Assembly: GCA_023614405.1 (NCBI GenBank)
Contig: CM042688.1
Location: forward strand, 71,410,253-71,474,252
Source: Avena insularis
Lineage: Eukaryota > Streptophyta > Magnoliopsida > Poales > Poaceae
DNA: 64,000 nt
Direction: 5' to 3'
Of the stretch, positions 45,901 through 56,400 are shown piece by piece. Every line of letters starts with the position of its first letter. Positions within the stretch are counted from its first letter, which is position 1. The position numbers were made by a program, and so were the translations under genes. The notes beneath the pieces were generated by a model. The model was not told the DNA's origin. It ran no database searches and saw only the letters and a program-made list of their open reading frames with translations.

Positions 45901-47695
45901 CCTAAATTTATTCGTACAATTGTCCCAAAAGGACTATGCCCCTGTAAGTAAGCCATTCAAATTATTCACTCTGTGTATGGAAAATTCAATTCAAAGCTTA
46001 CCTAAATATCCAGGCAGGCGAGAATGGATATAAGAAAAGCTGCAATCTGTGTGTAGTCCAACTTGCCTCAGGAGTGGCAAAAACCTACGCAAACAGAGAT
46101 GATTATTAAAGCAACTCAAAGACAATATTTTACCACATTGGAGTAGTATTAAAGTAATCAATTGGAATTCTCAAAAAAAAAAGTAATCAATTGGATAACT
46201 GGATCTTGTTTAAGAAATGCACAAGTACAAAATTTTATCCAATATTTACATGCTTTATAAGACCATAAGTTTAAAAGGCATCAAAGTTACTTTGATACAT
46301 GATCACTAGAATATTATACCAAGGCAAAGTTTTAAAAAGTAATACATGCAGACAAACATTTGAGAAACTTATACCCAAAGTTATAAAAAAACAGACCATA
46401 AGTGTAGCATAAAAAAGTTGTGATAGTGTCTCATACTGTTTTTTCTGTGACAACTGCAAATTTCAGGGGAGCAACCAAGGCTGCCCCTCCACCCATCGCA
46501 AGTCCATTAACAAGAGCCACCTGCATGAATTTACAACTGCATATTTTCAGAAGAGCTTGCAAGCAATGCAAACAATGTTCCTCAAACATGTTACGAGCTC
46601 ATCACCGTGGTTTTCTTATATGTATGAATGTGATAGCAGAGCCAGTACATCCTATACACGACCTCGAGGCAGGAATCATCTGCAAAGGAGTCATGTTACA
46701 AACTCGAAACAGCTATTCTCTCTTACATGCAGATGCAAATCGTCGTTACAAATCAAGTGTACAGCATGACAGAAATAATGAATTTGAGTGCATATTGTAT
46801 AACTGCTATACTCTGACAACCGCACCTGATCTCCCTTCGTAGAACATCTTTAGGTCCCCACCAGCAGAAAATGCGCGTCCAGCTCCCTGTTTATCATCAA
46901 ACCACACTCAGACAATTGCTGAATATTAAAACAGTTACCAAATTTCAACATCATATGCTTCCTGAACATTTAAACTTGCTGAAGATAACATTTGCCGATG
47001 TGTTTCAATTAGCGGATATATGGTGTACACTGGGTGAATTGCAAACTTTTGTTGTTCCATCGATTTCCTCAAAACTCTTCTCCCATCCAAAATATGATGC
47101 GGTCTGTCCTACTCCTAAATACCAGCCCTTGTCATGCTCGTAAACACCAGCCCTTAGTACCATCCTAAAGCAGTATAAGAATAAAGCTTAAAACCGTACG
47201 TGTACCATACTGGCAAGAGCTACTACCATGGAATGTTGGCAAGTCTGCCCAGATTTGTCTGTTCAGGAACAGAGGATACGCACCTTGAAGATGACCAGCT
47301 TGGCATCATCATCTTTCTCCCAGTTTTCCAACAACTGGGCTAGGATATAGACCTATAAGCAGAACAACCGAGCACAAACAAACAATCACAGCTCATTCTT
47401 AGCAGTCCACAGGTTGCAAAACCATTTTTTAACCAAGCAGCTCCCGAGCCAAAGAACTGGGAACGGAAGAGAGCGCACCACTCTATCGGAGATGCCGTTC
47501 AGCTGGCGCGGGCGGTTGAGGGTGACCACCCTCGCGGCGTTGATCTCCTGCCCGAGCACGACCTGCGCAAAGTAAGGGTCCGGTCCCCGCGTCCTCTCCG
47601 TCAGTCAGCTGATCAGATCGCGACTGAAAAGAGAAGCCAAGAATCGTACAGTACTGGAGCATTACCTCGTCGGAGTTCGCTTGTTCCTGAGCCAT
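42940..47695 (-). CDS. 3-hydroxyisobutyryl-CoA hydrolase-like protein, frame broken in exon 7
   Basis: Fifteen exons (high to low): 47695-47666, 47562-47479, 47352-47284, 46886-46826, 46679-46606, 46520-46437, 46084-46002, 45788-45703, 45547-45426, 45272-45212, 43945-43847, 43558-43457, 43376-43335, 43179-43073, 42988-42940. Every border fits GT..AG and all phases chain except in exon 7, which is 83 instead of 85 nt. The product would be about 384 residues, like the plant CHY1-related crotonase proteins. Motifs are VTLNRPRQLN (about 24), GAGRAFSAGGDLKMFYEG (about 62-79), DDSCLEVVYRMYWLCYHIH, VNGLAMGGGAAL (oxyanion hole), VFATPEAS with the catalytic-type E at about 140, LALTGARLNAKEM, and SLPECLKKEFRLT. 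The family hydrolyses 3-hydroxyisobutyryl-CoA or related thioesters in valine breakdown and peroxisomal metabolism. The C-terminus ends YAKCSP; no clear peroxisomal tripeptide. The 2-nt loss at about 46060 (AGTTGG where the family needs AGTGTTGG) shifts the frame at residue 142. This is a real lesion, a local allele, or a sequence error. Confidence 0.88.
43231..43292. mobile_element. Internally deleted Stowaway MITE in intron 13
   Basis: CTCCATCCGATCCATAATTTAG-like start and CGGAGGAG end, flanked by TA. 62 bp. Confidence 0.6.
44093..44261. mobile_element. Stowaway MITE in intron 10 of the hydrolase gene
   Basis: CTCCCTCCGTTTCAAAATATAAG to its inverted copy, flanked by TA (44091-44092 and 44262-44263). 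The 169 bp are nearly palindromic, related to the MITE at 42663. Confidence 0.9.
44280..44864. mobile_element. Foldback MITE cluster in intron 10
   Basis: 44437-44864 has inverted ends GGGCTCCATTCATTCATAGGA and, reversed, GGGCTCCTTTGGTTCATGGGA around ATAGGATT-rich sequence. In addition 44280-44433 is an inverted, diverged copy of 44567-44700 (shared CATGACAT, GGAATTTT(T/C)CATGAGGT and TAGTGTAAAGTTCA). So a second copy of the family overlaps or the element is rearranged. TSD not resolved. Confidence 0.65.
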
Positions 47696-47893
47696 GACTA
47701 TGAGGAGTCGGGAGGTGGAGATCTCTCTGGTTCGTACTGGCTCGAGAGGTGAGACTGATGCCCAACTGGGGTTCGTGAAGTGACGATGGGTGTGAGAGGG
47801 AAGAAGGAGGCTAGGGGAGTGGGGTAGGTGCCGGGAGTTGCACGGGAAGGTGAGTGTCGCAGATTGGGGTAGGTGCGTGCGACGGGTTGGCAA
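47696..47893 (-). promoter_or_regulatory. Remaining 5' flank of the hydrolase gene
   Basis: Only 198 bp separate the ATG from the MULE-C border. The stretch is GA-rich on the plus strand (CT-rich in gene sense), as a leader would be. No TATA box is visible. Confidence 0.5.
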
Positions 47894-48030
47894 GAGTAGA
47901 TTACGGCTTTTACCCTCTGGTTTGACAATTTCGACACTAATTGCCCCATTTAGTTAGTTTGCATCCTAATTACCCCGTTTAGTAAAATGTTGTGCCAATG
48001 TTTACCCCCTCCATTTTTTTGAGAAATTCA
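47894..48030 (+). repeat. MULE-C left TIR
   Basis: Pairs with 61472-61602 reversed. The first eight bases GAGTAGAT resemble the MULE-A end GAGTAAAT. Confidence 0.8.
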
Positions 48031-48363
48031 ACAGGTGGTTCGGAGCTGCCACGTACAGGTAGAGGTTATGTGGCATGCCACATAGACTGTTTTCGGTCTT
48101 TGCAATATTTGTACCAGAGAAAATGAAGTCGTAATGCAACTAGCCGTAACACAACACTGTGTACCAAAGCAGTAGAAAAAGAAAGCAAAACATGAGCCCT
48201 ACGCGCCCGTGGAATTCCCAAATTGAGTAGGTTGCTGTGTGGCGTCTTGCTGAATACCGAGCCAGCTCAGGATTCAGATCTACTGGTTCTACGTGAGAAT
48301 AGAACAAAGCCGTCCTTAGATCGAGCCTTTGCCAATTGACGCTAACCGTGACTCCACCTAGAG
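48031..48363. other. MULE-C internal sequence, left
   Basis: About 330 bp with no open frame over 60 codons and no recognised motif. It ends in the Copia-2 target AAGAC (48364-48368). Confidence 0.4.
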
Positions 48364-48368
48364 AAGAC

Positions 48369-48515
48369 TATTGAATAGAATAGTTTTGATACTTCAATAA
48401 TCAAAATCGTTACGATCACAAGAGAATATAAAAAGGGTCTAAGCCCTGGCCGAGTCGGTGCCCTAACCGAGTCGTTTAGAGTCCTAAACTTGCCGCACAA
48501 GTTGATTGTCTAACA
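48369..48515 (-). repeat. Copia-2 3' LTR
   Basis: On the minus strand it begins TGTTAGACAATC and ends CTATTCAATA (the canonical end CA is mutated). The purine-rich GAGGGGA precedes it. Confidence 0.9.
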
Positions 48516-51500
48516 TCCCCTCGCAGTCACAACGGGAGGCTCGACGATGTTCAGACTGAATCGAATATCGGTGAATGGTGTAGTAGCTAGTCCCTTGGTG
48601 AAGATGTCTGCAAATTGAGCCGTAGTAGGAGCACAAAGAACACGAACTTGTCCAAGAGCCACCTTCTCTCGAACAAAATGAATGTCTATCTCAATATGTT
48701 TAGTTCGCCGATGTTGCACTGGATTTCTTGACATATAAACAGCTTAGATGTTGTCACAATAAATAATAGTCGCTTGTTGAAGAGGCCGATGGAGCTCTGT
48801 GAGCAACTGCGTAGCCAGACCGTTTCAGCAACGGCATGTGCCACGACGCGATACTCAGCCTCAGTAGACGAGCGAGAGACCGTAACCTGTCGTTTAGAGG
48901 ACCAAGAAATCAAATTGTTACCAAGAAAAACACAAAATCCGGATGTGGGTCGTCGAGTATCTGGACAATTAGTCCAGTCTGCATCAGAGTAAGCTGTCAA
49001 AGAATTTGGTGAAGAAGAGTTTATATGCAAGCCATGGTCGATGGTGCCTTTTAGATAACGAAGAACACGTTTGACATGATTATAGTGAGGGATACGAGGA
49101 TCATGCATATAGAGACAAGCTTGTTGGACATCGAAAGAAATTTCAGGACGAGTAATTGTTAGGTATTGGAGAGCACTAGTGAGACTACGGTATAGAGTAG
49201 GATCATAAAAAGGTTCACCGGCAGAAGAAAGTTTAGAAGACGTGTCAACAGGGGTGCGAGAAGACTGATAATCGGTACCAGCACGGTTAAGCAAATCAAG
49301 GACATACTAACGCTGAGAGAGAGAAAGTCTAAATGTGTCACGGTGAACAGAAATGCCCAGAAAATAATGAAGAGAACCAAGATCATGGAGAATTCGTTGC
49401 GAAGAAGGGAAATAACATGATCTAGAAAAGATTGTGAGGAGGCAGTAAGAACAATGTCATCAACATAAAAAATGATGTAGGTAGTATTAGAGTTTTGATG
49501 ATAGATAAAGAGAGGTGTCGGAAAGAGATGGAGTAAACCCGATAGTTTGAATGAATATAGAAAAACATTGAAACCAGACACCGGAGCTTGTTTAAGGCCA
49601 TAGAGAGATTTTTGAAGGAGACACACATGATTGGGGTAGGAGGAATTTTTGAAACCTAAAGGTTGCTGGCAGTAGACAGTTTCATTGAGAAAATTATGAA
49701 GAAAAGCTTTTTTGACATCTAATTGGTGAATAGGCCAGGAGAAAGAGACGGCTAAACTGAGAAAAATATGGATGGTGCTAGGCTTGACGACAAGAGAGAA
49801 AGTTTTATCGTAGTTAATTCCTTGTTGTTGAGAATATCCACGACATACCCAACGAGCCATATAGCGAGCAAGACTACCATCGGAGTGAAATTTTTGGTGA
49901 AAGACCCATTTGCCAGAGACTATGTTGGAGTTGGATGGGCGAGGCACAAGAGTCCAAGTATTATTTTCAATAAGAGCATTAAATTCATCTTGCATGGCGG
50001 CGGCCCAATTGGAATCAAGAAGAGCAGATTTGTAGGTTTTAGGGAGAGGAGATATAGCCGGGTAGCATGGAGGTTGAGACGTTGAGCAGAAAGACAGAAA
50101 CCAGATTTTTCACGAGTACACATGGTATGATCATTGAGTGGTGCATGTATAAGTATGGCGTGTGAAGGTATAGGTTTAGGAAGGGAGAGGTGAGGCGTCA
50201 GGCGCAGCGGAAGAGATCGACATCGGGGTTGGTGGTTCGGGTGTGGCAGGGGAGGGGGCTGACGCGGGGGATGGTGGCGGTGATGGAGGATCAGCGGCAG
50301 GGTTTCCTGCCACGATAGGATTTTGGACTTTTTTTTGCTGCCGCGGCAGGATCAGCAGCAGAAATTTCAGGAGACATAAAATATGGAGAACGCACTGTAG
50401 AGGATGGCAGGGTAGGTACAGGAGTAGAGGAGTCAAGACGTTGAGCAAAAGAAAAAATATTTTCTACAAAAGTGACATGACGAGAAATATAAACGTGACC
50501 CGAAACGAGATCGAGGCAACGGTAGCCTTTGTGCTCGTCTGAAATACCGAGATGGATGCATGGAAGAGATCTAGAAGAAAGTTTGTTAGGGGTAGTGGCA
50601 GAAGAATTGGGAAAGCAAAGACAACCAAAAATGCGATTGTCGGCATAATTAGGGTGAGTTAAAAATAGAGAATAGAAGGGTGTATTGTTTGAATTTTCTT
50701 TTGATGGTCGAATATTAAGGAGAAAAGTAGCCATCAGAAGTGCTTTAGCCTAGAATTTTGGAGGCATGGAGGTGTGGAGGAGAAGAGTTCTAAGGATATC
50801 ATTGATAGTGTGTAAAGAACGTTCAGCTTTTCCGTTTTGAGGAGAGGTTTAGGGATAAGAAAAACGAAGGAGAATACCGTGCTAGAGAAAAAAGTTCATG
50901 TTTTTGTAGTTGTCAAATTCGTGACCGTTATCACACTGAATAAAACGTATGGGAAGAAAGAAGTGTGTTGAGACATAACATTGAAAATTTAGAAAAAGAG
51001 AATGCACGTCATATTTATTGCGCAAGGGAAAGGTCCAAACATAATGAGTGAAATCATCTAAAATAATAAGATAATACTTATAACCTAAAATACTCTCAAC
51101 ATAAGACGTCCATAAATCACAATATATAAGTTCAAATGGAAAGGTACTAGTAGAGGTAGAAAAACTAAAGGGTAGACGAACATGTTTCCCCAATTGACAA
51201 GACTCACACAAAGAAGAATTATGGGTATCTCTATTACAAGGAATTGAAAATTCACTAAGGATGGATGATAAAGCAACACTATGGAGATGGTCGAGACGTT
51301 GGTGCCAAAGATCAACTGAAGCCACCATGGATGTTGGATCCGCAGTGGCTGGGGTACCATGGAGAGAGAGTATAAATCATCGATGCTATTGAAGCATGCG
51401 ATCTCGGCCTTGGTCTGGTAATCCTTCATAGATAAACCAAGATGGTCAAATTCAAGGGAGACAAGATCATCACGAGTAAATTGGCGAACATAAATAAGAT

Positions 51501-51741
51501 TTTTGATAAGAGAAGGAGCAACAAGAACATCACGAAGAAGAAGTGGTTCAGAGGTTGAAGAAATTTGAGCTTGTCCAACACAATGAATAGGAATAGAGGA
51601 ACCATTGCCAAGAATAATTGAAGAAAAAGGAGAAGTGTTGCAGGAAGACAACAAATTACTTGAAGCAGACATATGACTAGAAGCACCTGAATAAAAAATC
51701 CAATTCGTACCTGAGTTTCCTTGTGCAGCAAAGTTGTTCAT
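48510..51741 (-). pseudogene. Copia-2 pol: protease, integrase, RT, RNase H
   Basis: Protease frame 51741-51085: WIFYSGASSHMS, where the catalytic D of DSGA is Y, so the protease is dead. Integrase zinc finger and core are at 51328-50882 (LWHQRLDHLH, CESCQLGKH, YCDLWTS, QCDNGHEF). The later integrase part is at 50734-50291 (NTPFYSLFLTHPNY, FGCLCFPN). RT is at 49995-49159 (NTWTLVPRP, QLDVKKAFLHN, SLYGLKQAP, FYVDDIVL intact). RNase H is at 49294-48510 (AYSDADWTNCPDTRRPTSGFCV, HIEIDIHFVREKV, TAQFADIFTKGL). Frameshifts near 51330, 50740-50880, 49320 and 48740 break the frame. Confidence 0.92.
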
Positions 51742-53055
51742 GGCCTGTAAAAAGGCAGCTTGATCCTAGCTCGGAGTTGAGGGAGAAGGCGGCGTGGGCA
51801 GCAACGCCAGCTGCTGAAGTGGTTGAGGCGGTGTCGGGTAGAAGCTCCCATCGGCATGTCCAGGAGTGCCGTAGAGGGAGTCGTAGGGGGTGTCGTATGG
51901 CGTGTAGATCGGAGCCGCGTGATAGGCATGTTGAGGCGCACACGAGAGCATGGGACCAGGTGCACCCGTGTGAGGGCGAACATCGGGCTACCAAGCGCCG
52001 CCATAGGCAGGAGGGGCACCAATCGGAGACGGGGTGGCCCAAGGCATAGGCCATGCCTGCATGAGACCAGTCTAGGGGTCATGTTGAGGGCGCCAGGTTG
52101 GAGATGCAGGAGGCTCATGGACCAGGGCAGGAGGTGGAGCCGCGGGCAGTGGATCCAGTGGTGCAGTCGGTGGTCATGGTGGCCGATAGATAGGTCGGGT
52201 GCCACGGTAATTAGTGCTAGGGTGCCAGCCAAGAGGAGGTTGCGCTGAAGGTGGCGGTGGAGGCGCAGGCGGGGCCAGCGCAGGAGGTCACGGGATGGCC
52301 GCAAAAACCTGGGGGCATGACTCTTTGTTGGTGATTGCGCGATCGGCCCATTGGAGTATGGATCGGACCTCCGCAAAGGAGGGATGGGGCCGCATCATGG
52401 GGATGAACAAAGCTTGTTTCTCGAAGTGCTCGCCAAGGCCGACAAGGAGGATGTTGATGAGTTGTCGATCATCAAAGGGATCCCCAAGTTCTTGGAGCTC
52501 ATCGGCGATGGTTTTGAGGCGCTGATAGTAAACACCCACTAGAGAATCACCCTACACGGTGTTGCGAAGTTCCATGTGAAGTGTGTTGACGCGGGCATCG
52601 ATGTTGTCTTGAAAAAGTTGGCGAAGGGCCACCCAAAGAGCGGCAACACTAGAGGACTCACGGAAGACGAGGTTGAAGATTTCTGTAGACACCCGTTGGT
52701 AGATCCATTGGATGATGGCGAGGTCATCCTTGACCCAACGAGGATCTGATGGATGGGCGATAGAGTCAAAGGCAACGTGATTGAGGAGATTGCAGCGACC
52801 AAGATGAACTTCGAAGAGGTGGCGCCAATTGTAGTAGTTGTGCTTGGGGAGATCTAAAATAACAAGAATAAAAGGACTAACATCTGAAATTGTATCGGCA
52901 TATTGGATTATGGATGGGATTGAAGGGACTAGGGTTTGGGTGGAGGAAGAAGAAGAGGAGATCGTCGTGGCGGCAGCGAGCTTGGAGGCGGCGAGAGCAG
53001 CCCGCCGCTCGAAGTAGCCAGGCGACAGCGGCGAGGGTGGGGTGGGCGGCGACAT
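51738..53055 (-). pseudogene. Copia-2 gag
   Basis: The start at 53055 (MSPPTPPSPLSPGYFERR) is followed by a gag core with NYYNWRHLFEVHLGRCNLL, WIYQRVSTEI and LWVALRQLFQD. A TAG at 52552-52554 splits it. The continuation at 52539-52288 has VYYQRLKTIADELQELGDP. The C-terminal part (to about 51750) is rich in P, A, G and Y and shows no CCHC zinc knuckle, as expected in this lineage; it contains several stops. Confidence 0.88.
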
Positions 53056-53081
53056 GCCTTAGATCGTCTAGTCTAATACCA

Positions 53082-53229
53082 TGTTGAATAGAATAGTTTT
53101 GATACTTCAATAATCAAAATCGTTACAATTACAAGACAATATAAGGAGGGTCTAGGCCCTGGCCGAGCCGGTGCCCTAGCTGAGTCGGTTTAGAATCCTA
53201 AACTTGGCACACAAGTTGATTGTTTAACA
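53082..53229 (-). repeat. Copia-2 5' LTR
   Basis: 148 bp, canonical TGTT..AACA ends. A TATAAGG at about 53140 is AT-rich on the plus strand only; no promoter is assigned. Confidence 0.9.
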
Positions 53230-53284
53230 AAGACGAGGTTCTCATAACACATGCCAAGTTCAGAACAATGTTCGCCTACACCTA

Positions 53285-53368
53285 GTCCATGGCTCTCCGG
53301 TGTGTCGTCAAGCCAAGGTCATTGCCACCGCATTCCCCCATGTCAAGTGCAACGTCATAGAGTTGGTC
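53285..53368 (+). pseudogene. Fragment resembling a plant O-methyltransferase, inside MULE-C
   Basis: The frame reads RQAKVIATAFPHVKCNVIEL, close to the SAM-binding neighbourhood of plant O-methyltransferases (A..I..AFPHVKC.VLDL). The glycine-rich motif just upstream is not intact and the similarity fades after IEL. Read as a captured and decayed exon piece; 20 residues are little evidence. Confidence 0.35.
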
Positions 53369-53486
53369 GTCATGAGTGTCACCTATCGAATCGTCCAAAA
53401 TAAAATTGAAACTTTGACCATATGTCTCCGTGAGAATGATGAGGCATGCCACGTATACCTGATGGCTAGGATCTGCCCTTGGAATC

Positions 53487-56400
53487 TGTAACATCCTAGG
53501 ATTAGCACCTAGAAAGAGATGGGACACAGGTTTATGCATTGCATTCATGCATAACAAAATCCGGGGAATTTTCGCACAAAACTAGAGAAGCTAGATAGGG
53601 ATCGAGATCTCTCTTGCTCTGATGGAAACATCTAGGCAAGTGCGATAGATTTTGGCATGACCTCTAGTGTATCTTTGTGTTTGAGGAGAATCATTTCAAA
53701 TTTGAAGATTTAAATGATATATTTGAATTCAAAAGAAAGCTGAAATTGAATTATAAATGAAGAAATGAATGATTATAACAAATAAGAATTTCATTCTTAT
53801 TTATAAATAATATCTACATACTTAATTGATTCAAATATTAAAAAGAAGGAAGACTCACTTTATTACAATAATAATAATTTACAATGTCTTTACAGAATTT
53901 TAGTAGAATAGATTATTGCAATAAAGGAAATTATATAAGATTTAGATAAATGAAATTATAAGCTCATAAATTTAATTAGAGAATATTCTGACATCTAGAG
54001 GAAATGGAGTATAAATTTTTGAGGTAAATTATGGAGATGATACAATAGGTATTGATAATGGAGTATTTAAAATAAAAAGTAAATGAATAAAGCGATTCTT
54101 TGTCACATAATAGACATATTATAAATGAGTAAGAAATTACAATAATAAATACAAATGAATTCTTGTTCAAATTTTAGAAAGAAATAAATATAACTTTATT
54201 AATATCAAATAATAATACATTGTTATTTACAATATCCTAAGTAAAGTAAAAATTACAAAAGGATAAGAAGAAAACCTAAACTAGTCCTAACTCTATTTCT
54301 TCATCTCTAATATCCTCGTTTCTTCTTGTAAAGATTTCCTGCAAAACAAACATAGGGAAAGAAAACTAGGCAAGTAAATAAAGGAGGGGTTAGTGTGTTA
54401 GTTATTCCTCTCAGATTTGGCCTAGGAGTGCTAGTGCCTGAATTCATCATTGAGTGTTTATTAAAAAGGGGCCAAGCTGCAACATCTATTCCTATCACAT
54501 GCGTTCATCCTTAGTACAACATCATAGGCTTAGGGGCAAGTTTCACCAAAGCCAGATAGAGAGATAAGAAGGTAAAACCATAGAAAATATCTATCCTTTA
54601 CTTTATCTCATCTACAAGAATAGTCATAGCCATGGAAACTTGAACTAATGGGGAGGGACAAGTAGCTTATTCACTACATGAAGGAGGTGTGTTGTCAACA
54701 TAGCAGCTGCATTAGGAAGTAGATAAGAAGAGAGCAAACCAAATATCCAAGGGGAGTGAACCAGCTATATCACAACCTTCCACTACTTTGCCCATCTAAA
54801 GCATCCTCTATTCTTATCTGTTAACAATAAGAACTGTTTTAGAACACCACTAGACCACCACCCCATCACTAGCACCCTAGTTGCTTGGGGAAGCCATCTA
54901 GGAGCTAGGAGGATAGGAGATCCACCAGTTCATCCACAAATCCATCCATTCCCTCACACTAAACCAAACCAGCCAATAGTTCAGGATGGGAACCTGAAGG
55001 AGATCAAGGGCAAGTAGCACCAGGAGGAGCAGGACAACCACCAGAAATACAAGAACACATATAACACCCCAACATCAGGTAGAAATCTCTCAGTGTGTAA
55101 AGTAGATCATGCAGTACCTGTTCTTACCAGTGTATTTAAAAAAATAAGATTTGGGGAAATAGGAGCTCTCAACTAAGCATATAAGTGATATGTTAGGTTC
55201 ATCCCAGAGCTAGTTAAGACAATCATAGCACTTGTTCTTAACTTACAAGTATATGTCTCAGTTGTGCATCATAGACAGGGGTTATAACAGCAAATCATGC
55301 TAACCTAGTATAACCAATGTGCACACTCTAAAGAGGCACCATAGTGGTGGAACTAGAAATTAGCAGCAGCCACTAAATTGCAAGAAGCACGTTTTCAAGC
55401 TTATCCAACAAAGCTACAACATATTAAATGATCCACAAGTCAAATAAATAAGTCTCAGCCTTAACATCATTGAAAAAGGGCAATATCAGGTCCAAAGATG
55501 CTTAACAATAGATCTTGTTGTTCCAAGATCACCACAATGGCACTCTCAATGATATGAGCTGCTCAAGTGATTGCCACCATGTTTAGATAACAATTAAATT
55601 CAACAAAAGTAGTTTCTATCATTTTCCCAACAAATGTTTTAGGAATCAAGCATATAGGTTGTTTCACTGAAGAAAATTACAAAAAGATTCTTTCTTAAAG
55701 TCTCAAGCAAGGAACCATTCAGCTTTGCTTTTACAAAGCTAAAGCCTCAAAGTAGATATCATTGGCCAGAGGCAGTTCAAACTTTGAACAAGAAATACAG
55801 TAGCATGTTATACATATGGTCTAGCCACTGTGCATCCTCCAAGGGGGTACCACAGCAGCCAGAACACCTGCATAAGCCACAAGTATTGCATACAGGAAGT
55901 AGCCATCAGATCAAAGAACCATAACTAATCTAGATGACATCAAGTAATTTTTATGGAAGGTTGTTGTGCACACTCTAGAAGGAGGCACCACAACAACAAC
56001 TTCTAGGTAGTAGAGAGCACTATGAAAACAAGCTTGATACATCATTTCCCTAGGTGTATTTAGCAAGGGGTCAATTGAGAAATCTAGATATATCTGCTAG
56101 GAAACAGGTATAGTTACTGAATCCTAGGACCAGTTTATCATTATATTAACCATAGTAATTGAATCAGATCATGAATATACATAATCTAGGGATTGTAGTA
56201 GTCAAAGCCAACAACATTTTCCTCATCATAGATGATCAGTGTGAGAACTACATCTCAAGTTAACATGTCTAATTCCTCTGCTGGTAGCATAGAGCCTTTT
56301 AAAATAAATCATCTTCCTCAACATGATGTGTAAGAATCATTATTAGAAACTCAAGCATGCTATACCTAGATAGTAGCATTATAGCTATCAGCAATAGAAT

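Larger units (their letters stand above)
48369..53229 (-). mobile_element. Copia-2, a Retrofit/Ale-like LTR retrotransposon
   Basis: Short LTRs (48369-48515 and 53082-53229) with the perfect duplication AAGAC (48364-48368 and 53230-53234). On the minus strand the primer site TGGTATTAGAC follows the 5' LTR. The order gag, protease, integrase, RT, RNase H is complete. The 4.9-kb length, about 148-bp LTRs and motifs such as YRSLTSALQYLTITRPEI fit the Retrofit/Ale lineage. The LTRs differ at roughly one base in nine by eye, so it is old. Confidence 0.92.

Noticed and set aside
46060..46445. Alternative splicing that would repair the hydrolase frame at exon 6/7
   Set aside because: The only GT and AG sites that keep the conserved codons on both sides leave exon 7 two bases short; no nearby alternative site restores the frame without losing conserved residues.
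50243..52525. Plus-strand frames at 50243-50542, 51723-52248 and 52214-52525
   Set aside because: They are shadows of the minus-strand Copia-2 gag and pol.
53300..53557. Complete plant gene (plus or minus strand) at 53282-53557
   Set aside because: Only about 20 residues resemble a known family; the minus-strand frame has no match and runs into the giant LTR.
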